Of a DNA stretch of 64,000 nt, positions 17,616 through 26,055 are shown one piece after another. The notes under the pieces are model-generated. The model had not been told where the DNA came from. It saw nothing but the letters and a program-made list of their open reading frames with translations, and did no database searches. This DNA is from Segetibacter sp. 3557_3 (GTDB lineage Bacteria > Bacteroidota > Bacteroidia > Chitinophagales > Chitinophagaceae). The stretch covers positions 434,001 through 498,000 of the forward strand of contig NZ_SMSK01000001.1 in assembly GCF_004354985.1 (NCBI RefSeq), read 5' to 3'. The translations under genes were made by a program, and so were the position numbers. Every line of letters begins with the position of its first letter. Position 1 is the stretch's first letter.

Positions 17616-19982
17616 TTATTCGGTTCGCAAGCTTTTAACGGGATTTGCTATAGCTGCTTTTATGGCCTGGTAACTCACGGTTAAAACTGCAATGAATACG
17701 GAAAGAAGTCCGGCTACAATAAACACCCACCATTGTATTTCTACACGGTAGGAGTAGTCCTCCAACCAATTGTGCATGGCCCACCAGGCAAGCGGGGCAG
17801 CAAGTGTAAACGACAAACAAACCAGTTTAAGAAAGTCCTTCGACAACAGGGCAGTTATACCGGTAACCGAAGCGCCTAAAACTTTTCTTACACCAATTTC
17901 TTTTATCCTGTTTTCTGCCATATAGGTGGCCAGGCCAAATAATCCCAGGCACGAAATCAGGATGGTTAGCCCAGCAAATATTCCTGCAAGTGTCCCGGTG
18001 GTATTTTCGTCCTCAAACTTTTTCGCATACTCTTCGTCTACAAACTTGTAGTCAAAAGGATATTCCGGGTTATACTTTTTAAAGATGGTTTCAGCCTTCG
18101 CAAGGTTTGCGGCAGTGGTATTTTGCTCATTAAACTTAATTAGTATAACCCCAAACCAATCTGACTTTGGCCCGAGTATAATCATTGGTTTGGTTGGCTC
18201 ATAAGGCGAGGTAAGTATAAAGTCTTTGATCACGCCGACGATGTGCCACTCTTCACCATTGTCTTTTACTTTTTTACCAATCGGATCTTTAAACTTCATC
18301 ACCTTTAGCGCCGACTCATTTATGATCATCGCAGTTGAGTCTGTCGGAAATTGTTTCAGGTCAATATCACGTCCATTTATAAACTGCAGTCCTGCTGTTA
18401 CACCAAGCCCGCCGTCTTCGGAATAGCGGTAAAAGTCCGTTTTATCATTGGGGTCCTTTCCTTCCCATTCCTGTCCCCAGCCATCGCTCCAGCTTTGCGT
18501 TAAAGGCGAACTCGCTTTTGTTACCGCGGTAGCAATACCGGTACTGAGCAATTCATTTTTAATGAGGTCAAAATGCTTTTCAATGTCACCGGTAAAAAGG
18601 TGGTATACAAGGTTGTTTTTATTGTAACCGATTTGACGGTCTTTTGCGTAATCAATCTGTTGCTTAACAATGATGGTGGAGATGATCAATACAATCGCAA
18701 AAGTAAACTGCAACACTACCAGCACTTTTCTTGGGGTAACAAGTGCATGTGCTTTCCTGAAAGTGCCCTTAAGCACTTTAACCGGCTGAAAAGAGGAAAG
18801 AAAAAAGGCAGGGTAACTACCGGCAAGAAGTCCGGTAAAAAGTATAAATACAGCAAAAGCAATCCAGATATTTATGTTGCTGTAATCAATTGCCACCTTT
18901 TCGTCGATCAGGCGGTTAAACGCAGGTAGCGCTACCAAAACAAGTATAAAAGCAATGATTGCCGATATCAGCGACATGATAACCGACTCGCCAATAAACT
19001 GGCCGATGAGAGAACTTTTCTGCGCACCCACAACTTTACGAAGGCCAACTTCTTTAGCCCGTTTTTCACTCCTTGCCGTACTTAAATTCATAAAATTGAT
19101 GCAGGCAATCAACAAGATAAAGCCTGCAATAATGCCAAACAGGCGAACAAAAGCAATCCGTCCATTATTGTCTTCTACACCATTCGTAAAGCTCGAATAC
19201 AAACGCCAGCGGCTGATGGGGTAAACAAACATCTCCCATGTTTTTTCTTCCTTATCATACCGTGGTTTAAAGGGCTTCAATTTCTCATTCAGCAATGCAA
19301 CGTTTGTATTTGGTTTAAGCAATACGTATGTTGCGGTCGAATTATTCCCCCAGTTCTCATCATCCTGCCCCTGCGATCTCAGGTAGCTCCAGGGCAGCAG
19401 GTACTCAAACTTGAAACGCGAATTGTCCGGTGGTGTTTGTAATATTCCGGTAACAGTAAAAATTTCTTTGTTGTCTACCTTAATCAGCTTTCCTATCGGG
19501 TCCGCAGTTCCAAAAAGCTTCTTGCCGAGTTCTTCAGTAAGCACAATTGAATGCATATCATCCAATACACTGGTGGGATTGCCATTCAAAAGTTTAAAAG
19601 AAAAGATTTCTAGAAAGTTAGAGTCCACAATGTTACCCTGGACAGTAAGCTTTTTTTCACCAACGGTAAGCAACATATTACTGCCCCAGTTTACCCTGGC
19701 TGCTTGTTCCACCTCCGGAAAATCTTTTTCGAGTGTACGGGCAAGTACCTTTGGCGTTGTACTCCAGCACTGCAACTTATCGCTGAAAACTGCGCGGTTC
19801 CAAACGTTGTAGATCCGTTCTTTTTTTTCGTGAAACTGGTCATAGCCAACTTCGTTTTTTATCCATAACAAAATCAGCATTGCACTCGCCATGCCGATCG
19901 CCAGGCCAAAAATATTAATCGCCGAAAAGCCTTTATTCCGTAACAAGTTGCGGAACGCTACCTTTAAATAGTTCTTCAGCAT
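17616..19982 (-). CDS. FtsX/MacB-type ABC transporter permease 5 of the array
   Basis: A 788-residue permease, first of the five in the direction of transcription. The frame opens with a GTG at 20051, but the ATG at 19982 gives MLKNYLKVAFRNLLRNKGFS, aligning exactly with the N-termini of the four paralogues, so it is preferred. The 23-residue extension would be partly encoded by the dispersed 20-bp motif. Core motifs are EVGLRKVVGAQKSSLIGQF and EIGVRKVLGASVTGITALLS; the end is VKSLRTE. A 284-base gap separates it from the ATPase gene upstream, unlike the short gaps within the array, so it may have its own promoter. Confidence 0.92.
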   Translation of the reverse strand: MLKNYLKVAFRNLLRNKGFSAINIFGLAIGMASAMLILLWIKNEVGYDQFHEKKERIYNVWNRAVFSDKLQCWSTTPKVLARTLEKDFPEVEQAARVNWGSNMLLTVGEKKLTVQGNIVDSNFLEIFSFKLLNGNPTSVLDDMHSIVLTEELGKKLFGTADPIGKLIKVDNKEIFTVTGILQTPPDNSRFKFEYLLPWSYLRSQGQDDENWGNNSTATYVLLKPNTNVALLNEKLKPFKPRYDKEEKTWEMFVYPISRWRLYSSFTNGVEDNNGRIAFVRLFGIIAGFILLIACINFMNLSTARSEKRAKEVGLRKVVGAQKSSLIGQFIGESVIMSLISAIIAFILVLVALPAFNRLIDEKVAIDYSNINIWIAFAVFILFTGLLAGSYPAFFLSSFQPVKVLKGTFRKAHALVTPRKVLVVLQFTFAIVLIISTIIVKQQIDYAKDRQIGYNKNNLVYHLFTGDIEKHFDLIKNELLSTGIATAVTKASSPLTQSWSDGWGQEWEGKDPNDKTDFYRYSEDGGLGVTAGLQFINGRDIDLKQFPTDSTAMIINESALKVMKFKDPIGKKVKDNGEEWHIVGVIKDFILTSPYEPTKPMIILGPKSDWFGVILIKFNEQNTTAANLAKAETIFKKYNPEYPFDYKFVDEEYAKKFEDENTTGTLAGIFAGLTILISCLGLFGLATYMAENRIKEIGVRKVLGASVTGITALLSKDFLKLVCLSFTLAAPLAWWAMHNWLEDYSYRVEIQWWVFIVAGLLSVFIAVLTVSYQAIKAAIANPVKSLRTE

Positions 19983-20037
19983 AAACTTGAGTAGTAATTT
20001 TTTTTTTGAGACAAGCATTGATTCTGCTTTCAACATC

Positions 20038-20057
20038 GTTGTGTCACTCACTTGTAC
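20038..20057 (-). repeat. Dispersed motif, copy C (GTACAAGTGAGTGACACAAC)
   Basis: Read on the minus strand this copy gives the consensus exactly; copies A (4280-4299) and B (34814-34833) each differ from it at one position. Unlike those, it lies 56 bases upstream of a start codon (permease 5) and on that gene's coding strand, so a regulatory role or a promoter-linked element is conceivable here. Confidence 0.65.
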
Positions 20058-20266
20058 CGCATAACCTTATTCCACATCCGGTTTCATCATGCTACTTTCC
20101 GCCGACATCGGGCGTCCCGCTATACAAAACAGCGTATAAAGTAATTTAACACTTCAAAGCAGGCTCCTGTGCATAGAACCCTGTTCGGTGTATGAAGATC
20201 ATTGCCAGGATATTGTCACAGCAATTGTTCGTATGTTGGAATAAAGGCTGATGTAACGTTTAACGA

Positions 20267-20944
20267 TCAAACCAGGATGTTTTCGGTAACGGTCTGTCCG
20301 TCCAGCATCCTGATGATGCGATGGCTGTACCTTGCATCGTGCTCGGAGTGTGTCACCATGATGATCGTAGTACCTTGTTCGTTCAGGTCGGTAAGTAATT
20401 GCATTACCTCGTTTCCGTTGGAGGAGTCAAGGTTACCAGTTGGCTCATCAGCAAGTATCAGCCTGGGGTTGTTTACAACTGCCCGGGCTACTGCAACCCG
20501 CTGTTGTTGTCCTCCGGATAGTTGCTGGGGATAATGGTTGCGCCGGTGCATAATCTGCATTTTGTCAAGCACAGCTTCTACGCGCTTTTTTCTTTCGTCG
20601 GTTTTTACACCGAGATAGATTAGGGGCAGTTCCACGTTTTCAAAAACAGTTAGTTCGTCTATCAGGTTGAAGCTTTGAAAAACAAATCCAATATTGCGCT
20701 TTCTCAGGTCCGCTCTTTTGCGCTCGTTGAAGTCTACAACTTCTATATCATTGAACAAGAAACTTCCGCTGTCAGGATCGTCTAATAGCCCAACGATATT
20801 CAGGAGGGTAGACTTGCCGCAGCCTGAAGGTCCCATAACAGCAACAAATTCGCCTTCCTTTACTTCAAATGTCAACTTGTTCAGGGCTACAGTTTCAACA
20901 TCTTCGGTTCGGTAAACTTTCTCCAGTTCCTTGATTCTGATCAT
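20267..20944 (-). CDS. ABC transporter ATP-binding protein, MacB/LolD type
   Basis: A 225-residue ATPase with all ABC motifs: Walker A GPSGCGKS (residues about 39-46), signature LSGGQQQRVAVARA, Walker B LILADEPTGNLD, and the switch His in MVTHSEHDA. The LADEPTGNLDS block and small size are typical of LolD/MacB-class ATPases that pair with FtsX-type permeases. It is the only ATPase near five permeases, so it probably serves several of them; this is inference. It lies first in the leftward cluster. No periplasmic adaptor (HlyD type) or TolC-like gene is seen next to it. Confidence 0.95.
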   Translation of the reverse strand: MIRIKELEKVYRTEDVETVALNKLTFEVKEGEFVAVMGPSGCGKSTLLNIVGLLDDPDSGSFLFNDIEVVDFNERKRADLRKRNIGFVFQSFNLIDELTVFENVELPLIYLGVKTDERKKRVEAVLDKMQIMHRRNHYPQQLSGGQQQRVAVARAVVNNPRLILADEPTGNLDSSNGNEVMQLLTDLNEQGTTIIMVTHSEHDARYSHRIIRMLDGQTVTENILV

Positions 20945-20980
20945 TAGCAGTTGGTTTTAGGGTTTAAAGTATTGTTCGCA

Positions 20981-21169
20981 TTAAAACGAAAACGACACAA
21001 GCCCGAGGGGATGGAATACCGGTTCGGCAATGACCTGGGATGCGCTCTTGGTTTTGCAATGCTTGAGTTGAAAGGGGGACTTATCACATCCGGTATACTC
21101 AGGCCGGCTACTGCGGGTGAAGCCGATACAGCATATAAGTAAGAGGATCAAAACAGTAAGTTTTTTCAT
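20981..21169 (-). CDS. Possible small secreted peptide
   Basis: A 62-residue frame beginning MKKLTVLILLLICCIGFTRS, which reads as a signal peptide, followed by about 40 polar residues with two cysteines. A purine-rich AAAGGGACACC precedes the ATG. No family was recognised and composition after the signal is not distinctive, so this may be a chance frame. It lies 36 bases upstream of the ATPase gene on the same strand. Confidence 0.35.
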   Translation of the reverse strand: MKKLTVLILLLICCIGFTRSSRPEYTGCDKSPFQLKHCKTKSASQVIAEPVFHPLGLVSFSF

Positions 21170-21954
21170 GGTGTCCCTTTTTGTGGATGATAAGATGCTG
21201 TGGCTTTGCTGTTACCGCTTTACTAGAAGCCTCCCGATCAAAGTTCTGGCGGGTGCAGCTTGCCCTGTACATGTGACTCACAATAACATGCCATTTTGCA
21301 AGTACCTGATTATCAATCTTAAAATCCTGAATTTATTTACGAAAGTGTTCGTTAGCATGCAACAATTGTTCGCTTTTGATACACTGCTTGCGGGAGCTTT
21401 CCTTGCAGTTACGGCAATACACCCTGGACTCCGCTGGGCGCGTGTTCAGGCAATTGATACCATCAGGTAAAAAGAGGGAGAGGTAAGAAATAGATAATTC
21501 AATTATACCGCGTGGAGCAGGGTAGCAATAGAATAAGTCAATCAGTAAAGCCAGCTACTAAACTTTTTTGTGCAAAAGGCTCGACTTGTTTATTAGAAAC
21601 AAAGTTCATGGCTCATACCCATTCAGGGCCCAGGTTATAACTCCTTATCTCATCAAAGAAGCACAACGCTGGAATGGCGGAACTACAATTAATAAAGGTA
21701 TAAATAGTTGATAGCTGAAGTGTATATCGGGCGAAGAGTGACGGTCCTACCGGGTGCGATAAAAAAGCTTAGCCAAAACTGAACATAAGAGAGTCCAGGA
21801 AGAACAAGTTGGTTAATCATATAACATCCCGGCATCGGAAGTTGAAGGTTACTTTCAGATAGCAGTCCGTGCAAAAGCTTAGCCGGTAATGCCGGATAGG
21901 AGTATAGGCTTAAGGCCTTCCCGGTTCAGCGGCCCTGGTTTATAGATCAGGTCG
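21170..21954. other. Long non-coding stretch
   Basis: About 785 bases with no convincing gene. Frames of 60-117 codons exist on both strands but lack a signal, family match or start context. A 12-base sequence AAAAGCTTAGCC occurs twice (near 21766 and 21873), hinting at a small local duplication. No tRNA-like fold or terminator was recognised. Confidence 0.45.
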
Positions 21955-22701
21955 CTAGTGGCCTGCATAATAGTCGTAACCACGTTCAGCCCAGAAATCT
22001 GGCGGCTTTTCATTACTGAAAAACATGGTTCCAATACGTTTGAGGTGCTTTATTCCGTACTTAACCGGTATAATCAGCCGGACAGGAAAACCTTCACGTA
22101 AAGGCAATGCACGGCCATTCATTTCGTAACACAATAGGGTCTGGGGGTGCAAGGCACTCGGCATATCGATACCAACATAATAGCCCTTATCCGGTGTTTG
22201 AAGACCCATGTATTTTAATTGCGACTCGGGACCGAGTCGGTAATGATCGATGAAAGTTTTCATTGGCACACCACCCCAGTGCGTAACCTGGCTCCAGCCT
22301 TCAATACACTTAAAATCGAAAACAATTTCTTTCTTTGGCAAGGCCTTTAATTCCGAAAGAGAAATCTGCAACGTGTCGCCCGCGCTTCTAACCACCCTTA
22401 GCCGCCATGTTCCGGAATTAACACTGTCACGCAAACCATCGCTGCCATTAAAACGCACCTTTTTTTCAGCGGCACTTACCGGGTACTCCTTAACGAGCCG
22501 GCTAGAGTCAAACAGCCTTGAAGATACCTGTTCGTTGAAGTTTAGCGACTCACGGAGCGGCCGTGGTGCACCCGCTATTTTGGGTTGGCGTTTAACCCAT
22601 TGATAGCCGAAATAAACCATGAAGCCAACAAGTATAAAGATGGCAAATGAAATGGCCGATTTCCTTAATACCTGCCTCTTTGTAAATGTAGTTTCCTCCA
22701 A
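21955..22701 (-). CDS. Molybdopterin-dependent oxidoreductase (sulfite oxidase/MsrP-like), membrane-anchored
   Basis: A 248-residue protein with one N-terminal membrane helix (about 16-34) and a periplasmic domain of the sulfite-oxidase/YedY type. The cysteine in FKCIEGW (Cys132) is the expected molybdenum ligand, and HWGGVPMKTFID follows the family pattern. In MsrP (YedY) such enzymes reduce methionine sulfoxide in envelope proteins with electrons from a haem membrane partner. The only start in frame is TTG at 22701, three bases after the stop of the upstream cytochrome b gene. The context (cytochrome b, then lipoprotein MsrB upstream) supports a redox-repair role; exact substrate is inference. 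Confidence 0.85.
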   Translation of the reverse strand: MEETTFTKRQVLRKSAISFAIFILVGFMVYFGYQWVKRQPKIAGAPRPLRESLNFNEQVSSRLFDSSRLVKEYPVSAAEKKVRFNGSDGLRDSVNSGTWRLRVVRSAGDTLQISLSELKALPKKEIVFDFKCIEGWSQVTHWGGVPMKTFIDHYRLGPESQLKYMGLQTPDKGYYVGIDMPSALHPQTLLCYEMNGRALPLREGFPVRLIIPVKYGIKHLKRIGTMFFSNEKPPDFWAERGYDYYAGH

Positions 22702-22704
22702 GCC

Positions 22705-23388
22705 TTAATGTTTATCAGTTGTTTTTGTATCGGCTGCAGGTTTCTTAACCTCAAAGCCGGTGATTATCGATTGAAAGTTATTCCAACCTGCTTTTGCTAC
22801 CTGAACGATATGGACAAGGAAAAAGAGAACATACCCAATGGTAAGTGCAAAATGTTCTAATCGCGCCCATTCGTAACCGCCGCACAACCAGGTCAGAAAA
22901 CCAAATTGCACGGGTTTGTAAATCGCCAGGCCTGTTATTAGCGAACCAACTCCCATCACGAGTATGGTGGTATAGGCGATCCTTTGTGCCCCGTTGTATT
23001 TTAGAAAAGGTTGTTCAAACCGGCGTATACGGAGGTCGTGCAACAACACTTGCCAGGCCTCCTTCATCGACCTGCGGTTTGGGAGAAGATAGCGCCACTG
23101 CCCGGACAGGAAAGTGTACAGCACATATAATAGCCCGTTCACGGCGAAGATCCACATCATGGCAAAGTGCCAACTCATTCCTTCCGCTAACCGGAACGGA
23201 ACGTTTAGTGCTTTGTAGAAACTTTCCGGAAAAAATTTGAAGAGGAGCTTACCGCCAACTGTAATCTTGTAAACATCGTTAGCCCAGTAAATTAACAAGC
23301 CACTCCAGATCATACAAGCCAACACAGGGAAGTTGATCCAGTGAAACCATCGGATTGCAAGTGGATGTTTCTTAACGATCGTTTTCAT
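22705..23388 (-). CDS. Cytochrome b561-like membrane subunit (electron donor to the molybdoenzyme)
   Basis: A 227-residue integral membrane protein with four to five helices. Histidines suitable for b-type haem occur at His16 (RWFHW), in GMSWHFAMMW, and as a pair in LEHFALTIG and FFLVHIVQV. This resembles the cytochrome b subunits of hydrogenases and thiosulfate reductases. It is three bases upstream of the molybdopterin enzyme, so it most probably passes quinol electrons to it, playing the part MsrQ plays for MsrP but belonging to another haem-protein family. The C-terminal tail is charged and Lys-rich. Confidence 0.85.
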   Translation of the reverse strand: MKTIVKKHPLAIRWFHWINFPVLACMIWSGLLIYWANDVYKITVGGKLLFKFFPESFYKALNVPFRLAEGMSWHFAMMWIFAVNGLLYVLYTFLSGQWRYLLPNRRSMKEAWQVLLHDLRIRRFEQPFLKYNGAQRIAYTTILVMGVGSLITGLAIYKPVQFGFLTWLCGGYEWARLEHFALTIGYVLFFLVHIVQVAKAGWNNFQSIITGFEVKKPAADTKTTDKH

Positions 23389-23451
23389 GTATTGCTAATT
23401 GCATTAGGCATGACTGTGCACCAATGAGCTTGTTGAACTTTCATGATCCTA

Positions 23452-23925
23452 TTACTTCTTCACAAATTTCAGGGAAGCGGAGTTCATACAATACCGAAGG
23501 CCGGTTGGTTTCGGACCATCGTCAAATACATGTCCCAGGTGTGAACCACAATTCTTGCAATGCACTTCGTCCCGAACCATACCAAAGGCGTTGTCGGATG
23601 AAATTTCTATATTCTTTGCCACTGAGGGTTTATAGAAGCTGGGCCATCCTGTGCCACTTTCAAACTTCGTTTCGCTTTTAAACAATTCAACCCCACATCC
23701 AATACAATAATAGGTGCCTTTTTCGTGATTATCATGGTAGGCATTACGAAAAGGAGGTTCGGTACCCTGTTCACGGGCAACATGGTACTGGTCGGAGGTT
23801 AAAAGCTTTCTCCACTCAGCCTCGGTTCGGGTAACCGCAAACTTTTTCTGGTTACTCCTGGATTGCGCCTGGCTACAGGAAGTGGCTATCGTAACCATCA
23901 GAAACAAGCATAAAAGCATTCTCAT
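23452..23925 (-). CDS. msrB: Peptide-methionine (R)-S-oxide reductase MsrB, predicted lipoprotein
   Basis: A 157-residue MsrB, which reduces the R-epimer of methionine sulfoxide. The zinc cysteines are present (Cys74, Cys77, Cys123, Cys126), as are GTGWPSF (91-97) and the catalytic Cys146 in RYCMNS. The N-terminus [17 protein letters not shown] is a signal peptide ending in a plausible lipobox with Cys17, so the enzyme should sit in the envelope. It lies 63 bases upstream of the cytochrome b gene in the same direction, making a three-gene group for envelope sulfoxide repair. The lipobox is imperfect (Ala at -3). Confidence 0.95.
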   Translation of the reverse strand: MRMLLCLFLMVTIATSCSQAQSRSNQKKFAVTRTEAEWRKLLTSDQYHVAREQGTEPPFRNAYHDNHEKGTYYCIGCGVELFKSETKFESGTGWPSFYKPSVAKNIEISSDNAFGMVRDEVHCKNCGSHLGHVFDDGPKPTGLRYCMNSASLKFVKK

Positions 23926-24030
23926 CGTAAATCGTTTAAGTTATATTAAAGTTACGCATATGGCAACGGGTGGTTTTACAAGTATTCTTACTTTTACAGA
24001 ACCATCTGTTAAAACAGGTGTTGTTTTGTT

Positions 24031-24207
24031 ATGGGAATATTCAAACAAGTCGCCGAATACCTCTATCTAAAGAAGAGGGATCCTAATGCACCACATACAC
24101 CCTGGATGAAATACATGCACGGAATGAACCGGATTTCAATCCTCATGTTCCTGGTAGCACTGCTGATCATTTTGTTCAAGGTAATTATATTGCCTCTTTT
24201 CCGCTAA
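24031..24207 (+). CDS. Small membrane protein, 58 residues (possibly the Bacteroidota DUF6728 type)
   Basis: An ATG at 24031 opens a 58-codon frame ending at TAA 24205-24207. The protein starts MGIFKQVAEYLYLKKRDPNA, continues with a basic loop (HTPWMKYMHGMNRIS), and ends in one strong hydrophobic helix (ISILMFLVALLIILFKVIIL, residues 35-54). The composition is clearly protein-like: a soluble amphipathic front and a C-terminal membrane anchor. I believe similar short proteins are widespread in Bacteroidota, but the family name is from memory. It is convergent with lpxB and divergent from msrB. Function unknown. Confidence 0.7.
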   Translation: MGIFKQVAEYLYLKKRDPNAPHTPWMKYMHGMNRISILMFLVALLIILFKVIILPLFR

Positions 24208-24272
24208 AACCAACAACGCGGTAGTTATTTCTGCTCACCAGTATTGGCAGCAGATGATAGCAGTACAACTGT

Positions 24273-25412
24273 TTAGATGTTTACAGCTGCACCGGTGGGT
24301 TTCGCTTCGGAGATAAATTCGAAGATGATCCGTGCGGCGTTTGCAGAAGCGTGCCCGCCAAGCGATAATAAATTTTTCAAGTCTGCATAGTCCTTCTTCA
24401 ATTGATTGATCCGTTCTGGATTTTCCAACAGCTCCCGCAATTCCCGGATGCAATTTGCAGTATTCATCTCATGTTGAATTAATTCCTTCACCACCAGTTT
24501 ATCCATAATCAGGTTAACGAGTGATATATACTTTACCTTGATTACCCGTTTTGCAATTTCGTACGAGATGGGATTAGCTTTATAACATACAACTTCCGGC
24601 ACATCGAAAATTGCTGTTTCAAGCGTTGCCGTGCCACTGGTGACAAGGGCGGCTGAAGCCTGGTTCAACAAGTTGTAAGTGCCACCACTAACCGCTGATA
24701 CGTTTTTATAGGGCTGCATGAAAGGTTCATAAAAACTTTTGTCTAAGCCCGGCGCGCGTGCAACAACGAAACGATACTCGCTGAAAGCTTTACTCACTTC
24801 AAGCATTATCGGGAGCTTTTTTGCTATTTCCTGTTTCCTGCTTCCCGGTAGCAACGCAATGATCTTTTGTCCGGGTGCCAGGTGATCGTTTGTCGGTTGC
24901 TCTCTGAATTCCTGGATTGTTTCTACAAGCGGGTGACCAACATATTCAACTTTGTAATCGAATTTACCGTAGTAATCTTTTTCAAAGGGAAGTATTACCA
25001 GCATCTTATCTACATAAGCCTTGATGATTTTTACCCGTTTTTCTTTCCATGCCCAGACCTGCGGGGAAATATAATAGACTGTTTTAAAACCTTGTTGCTT
25101 TGCCCACTCAACAATTTTGATATTGAAACCAGGGTAGTCGATGAGAACGATTACATCAGGGGCAAAATCAAGAATATCTCTTTTACAAAATCGAATGTTC
25201 TTTAATATGGTAGTAAGGTTGGCCACGACTTCAATAAAACCCATGAAAGCAAGATCGCGGTAGTGTTTCACCAGGTTTGCCCCGGCTGCCTGCATCAGGT
25301 CGCCCCCCCAACAGCGAATGTTGGCACTTGCGTCCTGCTGATGTAAGTGTTTTATGAGGTTACTGCCATGCAAATCGCCACTGGCCTCACCGGCTATCAG
25401 GTAATATTTCAT
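24273..25412 (-). CDS. lpxB: Lipid-A-disaccharide synthase LpxB
   Basis: A 379-residue glycosyltransferase of family GT19, joining UDP-2,3-diacylglucosamine and lipid X in lipid A synthesis at the inner membrane. The start at 25412 gives MKYYLIAGEASGDLHGSNLI, the conserved N-terminus with the GEASGD motif; the frame is open upstream to 25442 but the extra ten residues are atypical. Further family blocks are DYPGFNIKIVEWAKQQG, YYISPQVWAWKEKR, LPFEKDYYGK, GHPLVE, LLPGSRKQEI and TSGTATLETAIF. It is a single gene here with no other lpx genes adjacent. Length is normal. Confidence 0.96.
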   Translation of the reverse strand: MKYYLIAGEASGDLHGSNLIKHLHQQDASANIRCWGGDLMQAAGANLVKHYRDLAFMGFIEVVANLTTILKNIRFCKRDILDFAPDVIVLIDYPGFNIKIVEWAKQQGFKTVYYISPQVWAWKEKRVKIIKAYVDKMLVILPFEKDYYGKFDYKVEYVGHPLVETIQEFREQPTNDHLAPGQKIIALLPGSRKQEIAKKLPIMLEVSKAFSEYRFVVARAPGLDKSFYEPFMQPYKNVSAVSGGTYNLLNQASAALVTSGTATLETAIFDVPEVVCYKANPISYEIAKRVIKVKYISLVNLIMDKLVVKELIQHEMNTANCIRELRELLENPERINQLKKDYADLKNLLSLGGHASANAARIIFEFISEAKPTGAAVNI

Positions 25413-25624
25413 ACTAATACCAAATCTTGTATTGGGGTGCAAATTATGTGATTAGCATCTTGTTCTATAAAATGCTTTCCACGTGTTTTCTCTAAGTGCA
25501 GCAGTCATTTAGAAATGTGTGGGATTAGCAAGTATGATCTACCGGGTTTCCATTGAACACGGTTGACAGAATAACCATTGACTGTTAACAACAAAGTTTA
25601 ATATTGCTGATCAAACCCCAAACC

Positions 25625-26050
25625 ATGTCGAAACTTGGACCTATAGTTATTGTTGATGATGACCAGGATGATTGGGAAATATACGAGATGGTTTTTCGTG
25701 ATCTGAACGTTACTAACCCGGTTCGCTTTTTTGACTTGTGCCAGAATGCCTATGATTACCTTTATACTACAGATGAAGCACCCTTCCTGATTATCTGCGA
25801 CGTAAATATGCCAAGGATGAATGGCATTGAGTTCAGGCAGAGGATCACGGGCAACGAAATCTTGCGGCGAAAAAGTATTCCTTTTATTTTTATGTCAACC
25901 ACTGCTGCACAGGGTGTTGTTGAAGAGGCTTATGCACTTACCGTGCAGGGTTTTTTTGAAAAAGGGAAAACCATTGATCTGACAAGGGAGACCCTCCGCT
26001 TGATTGTAGAATACTGGTCAAACTGCAGGCATCCGAATACCCTCAAGTAG
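25625..26050 (+). CDS. Single-domain response regulator (Rcp1-like)
   Basis: A 141-residue receiver-only protein. The acidic pocket is DDD at 11-13, the phosphoacceptor is Asp59 in IICDVNMPRMNG, and the conserved Ser/Thr is in FMSTTAA. The usual receiver Lys appears as the Lys of FFEKGK near the end. The ATG at 25625 was chosen over an in-frame TTG at 25604. No output domain follows, so it works by protein-protein contact. No kinase is adjacent; it is an orphan. It is convergent with the T9SS protein gene, only five bases apart. Confidence 0.9.
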   Translation: MSKLGPIVIVDDDQDDWEIYEMVFRDLNVTNPVRFFDLCQNAYDYLYTTDEAPFLIICDVNMPRMNGIEFRQRITGNEILRRKSIPFIFMSTTAAQGVVEEAYALTVQGFFEKGKTIDLTRETLRLIVEYWSNCRHPNTLK

Positions 26051-26055
26051 ACTGT

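Noticed and set aside
21117-21470. 117-codon frame on the plus strand
   Set aside because: Composition is irregular, no family, and it overlaps the small minus-strand frame; not supported.
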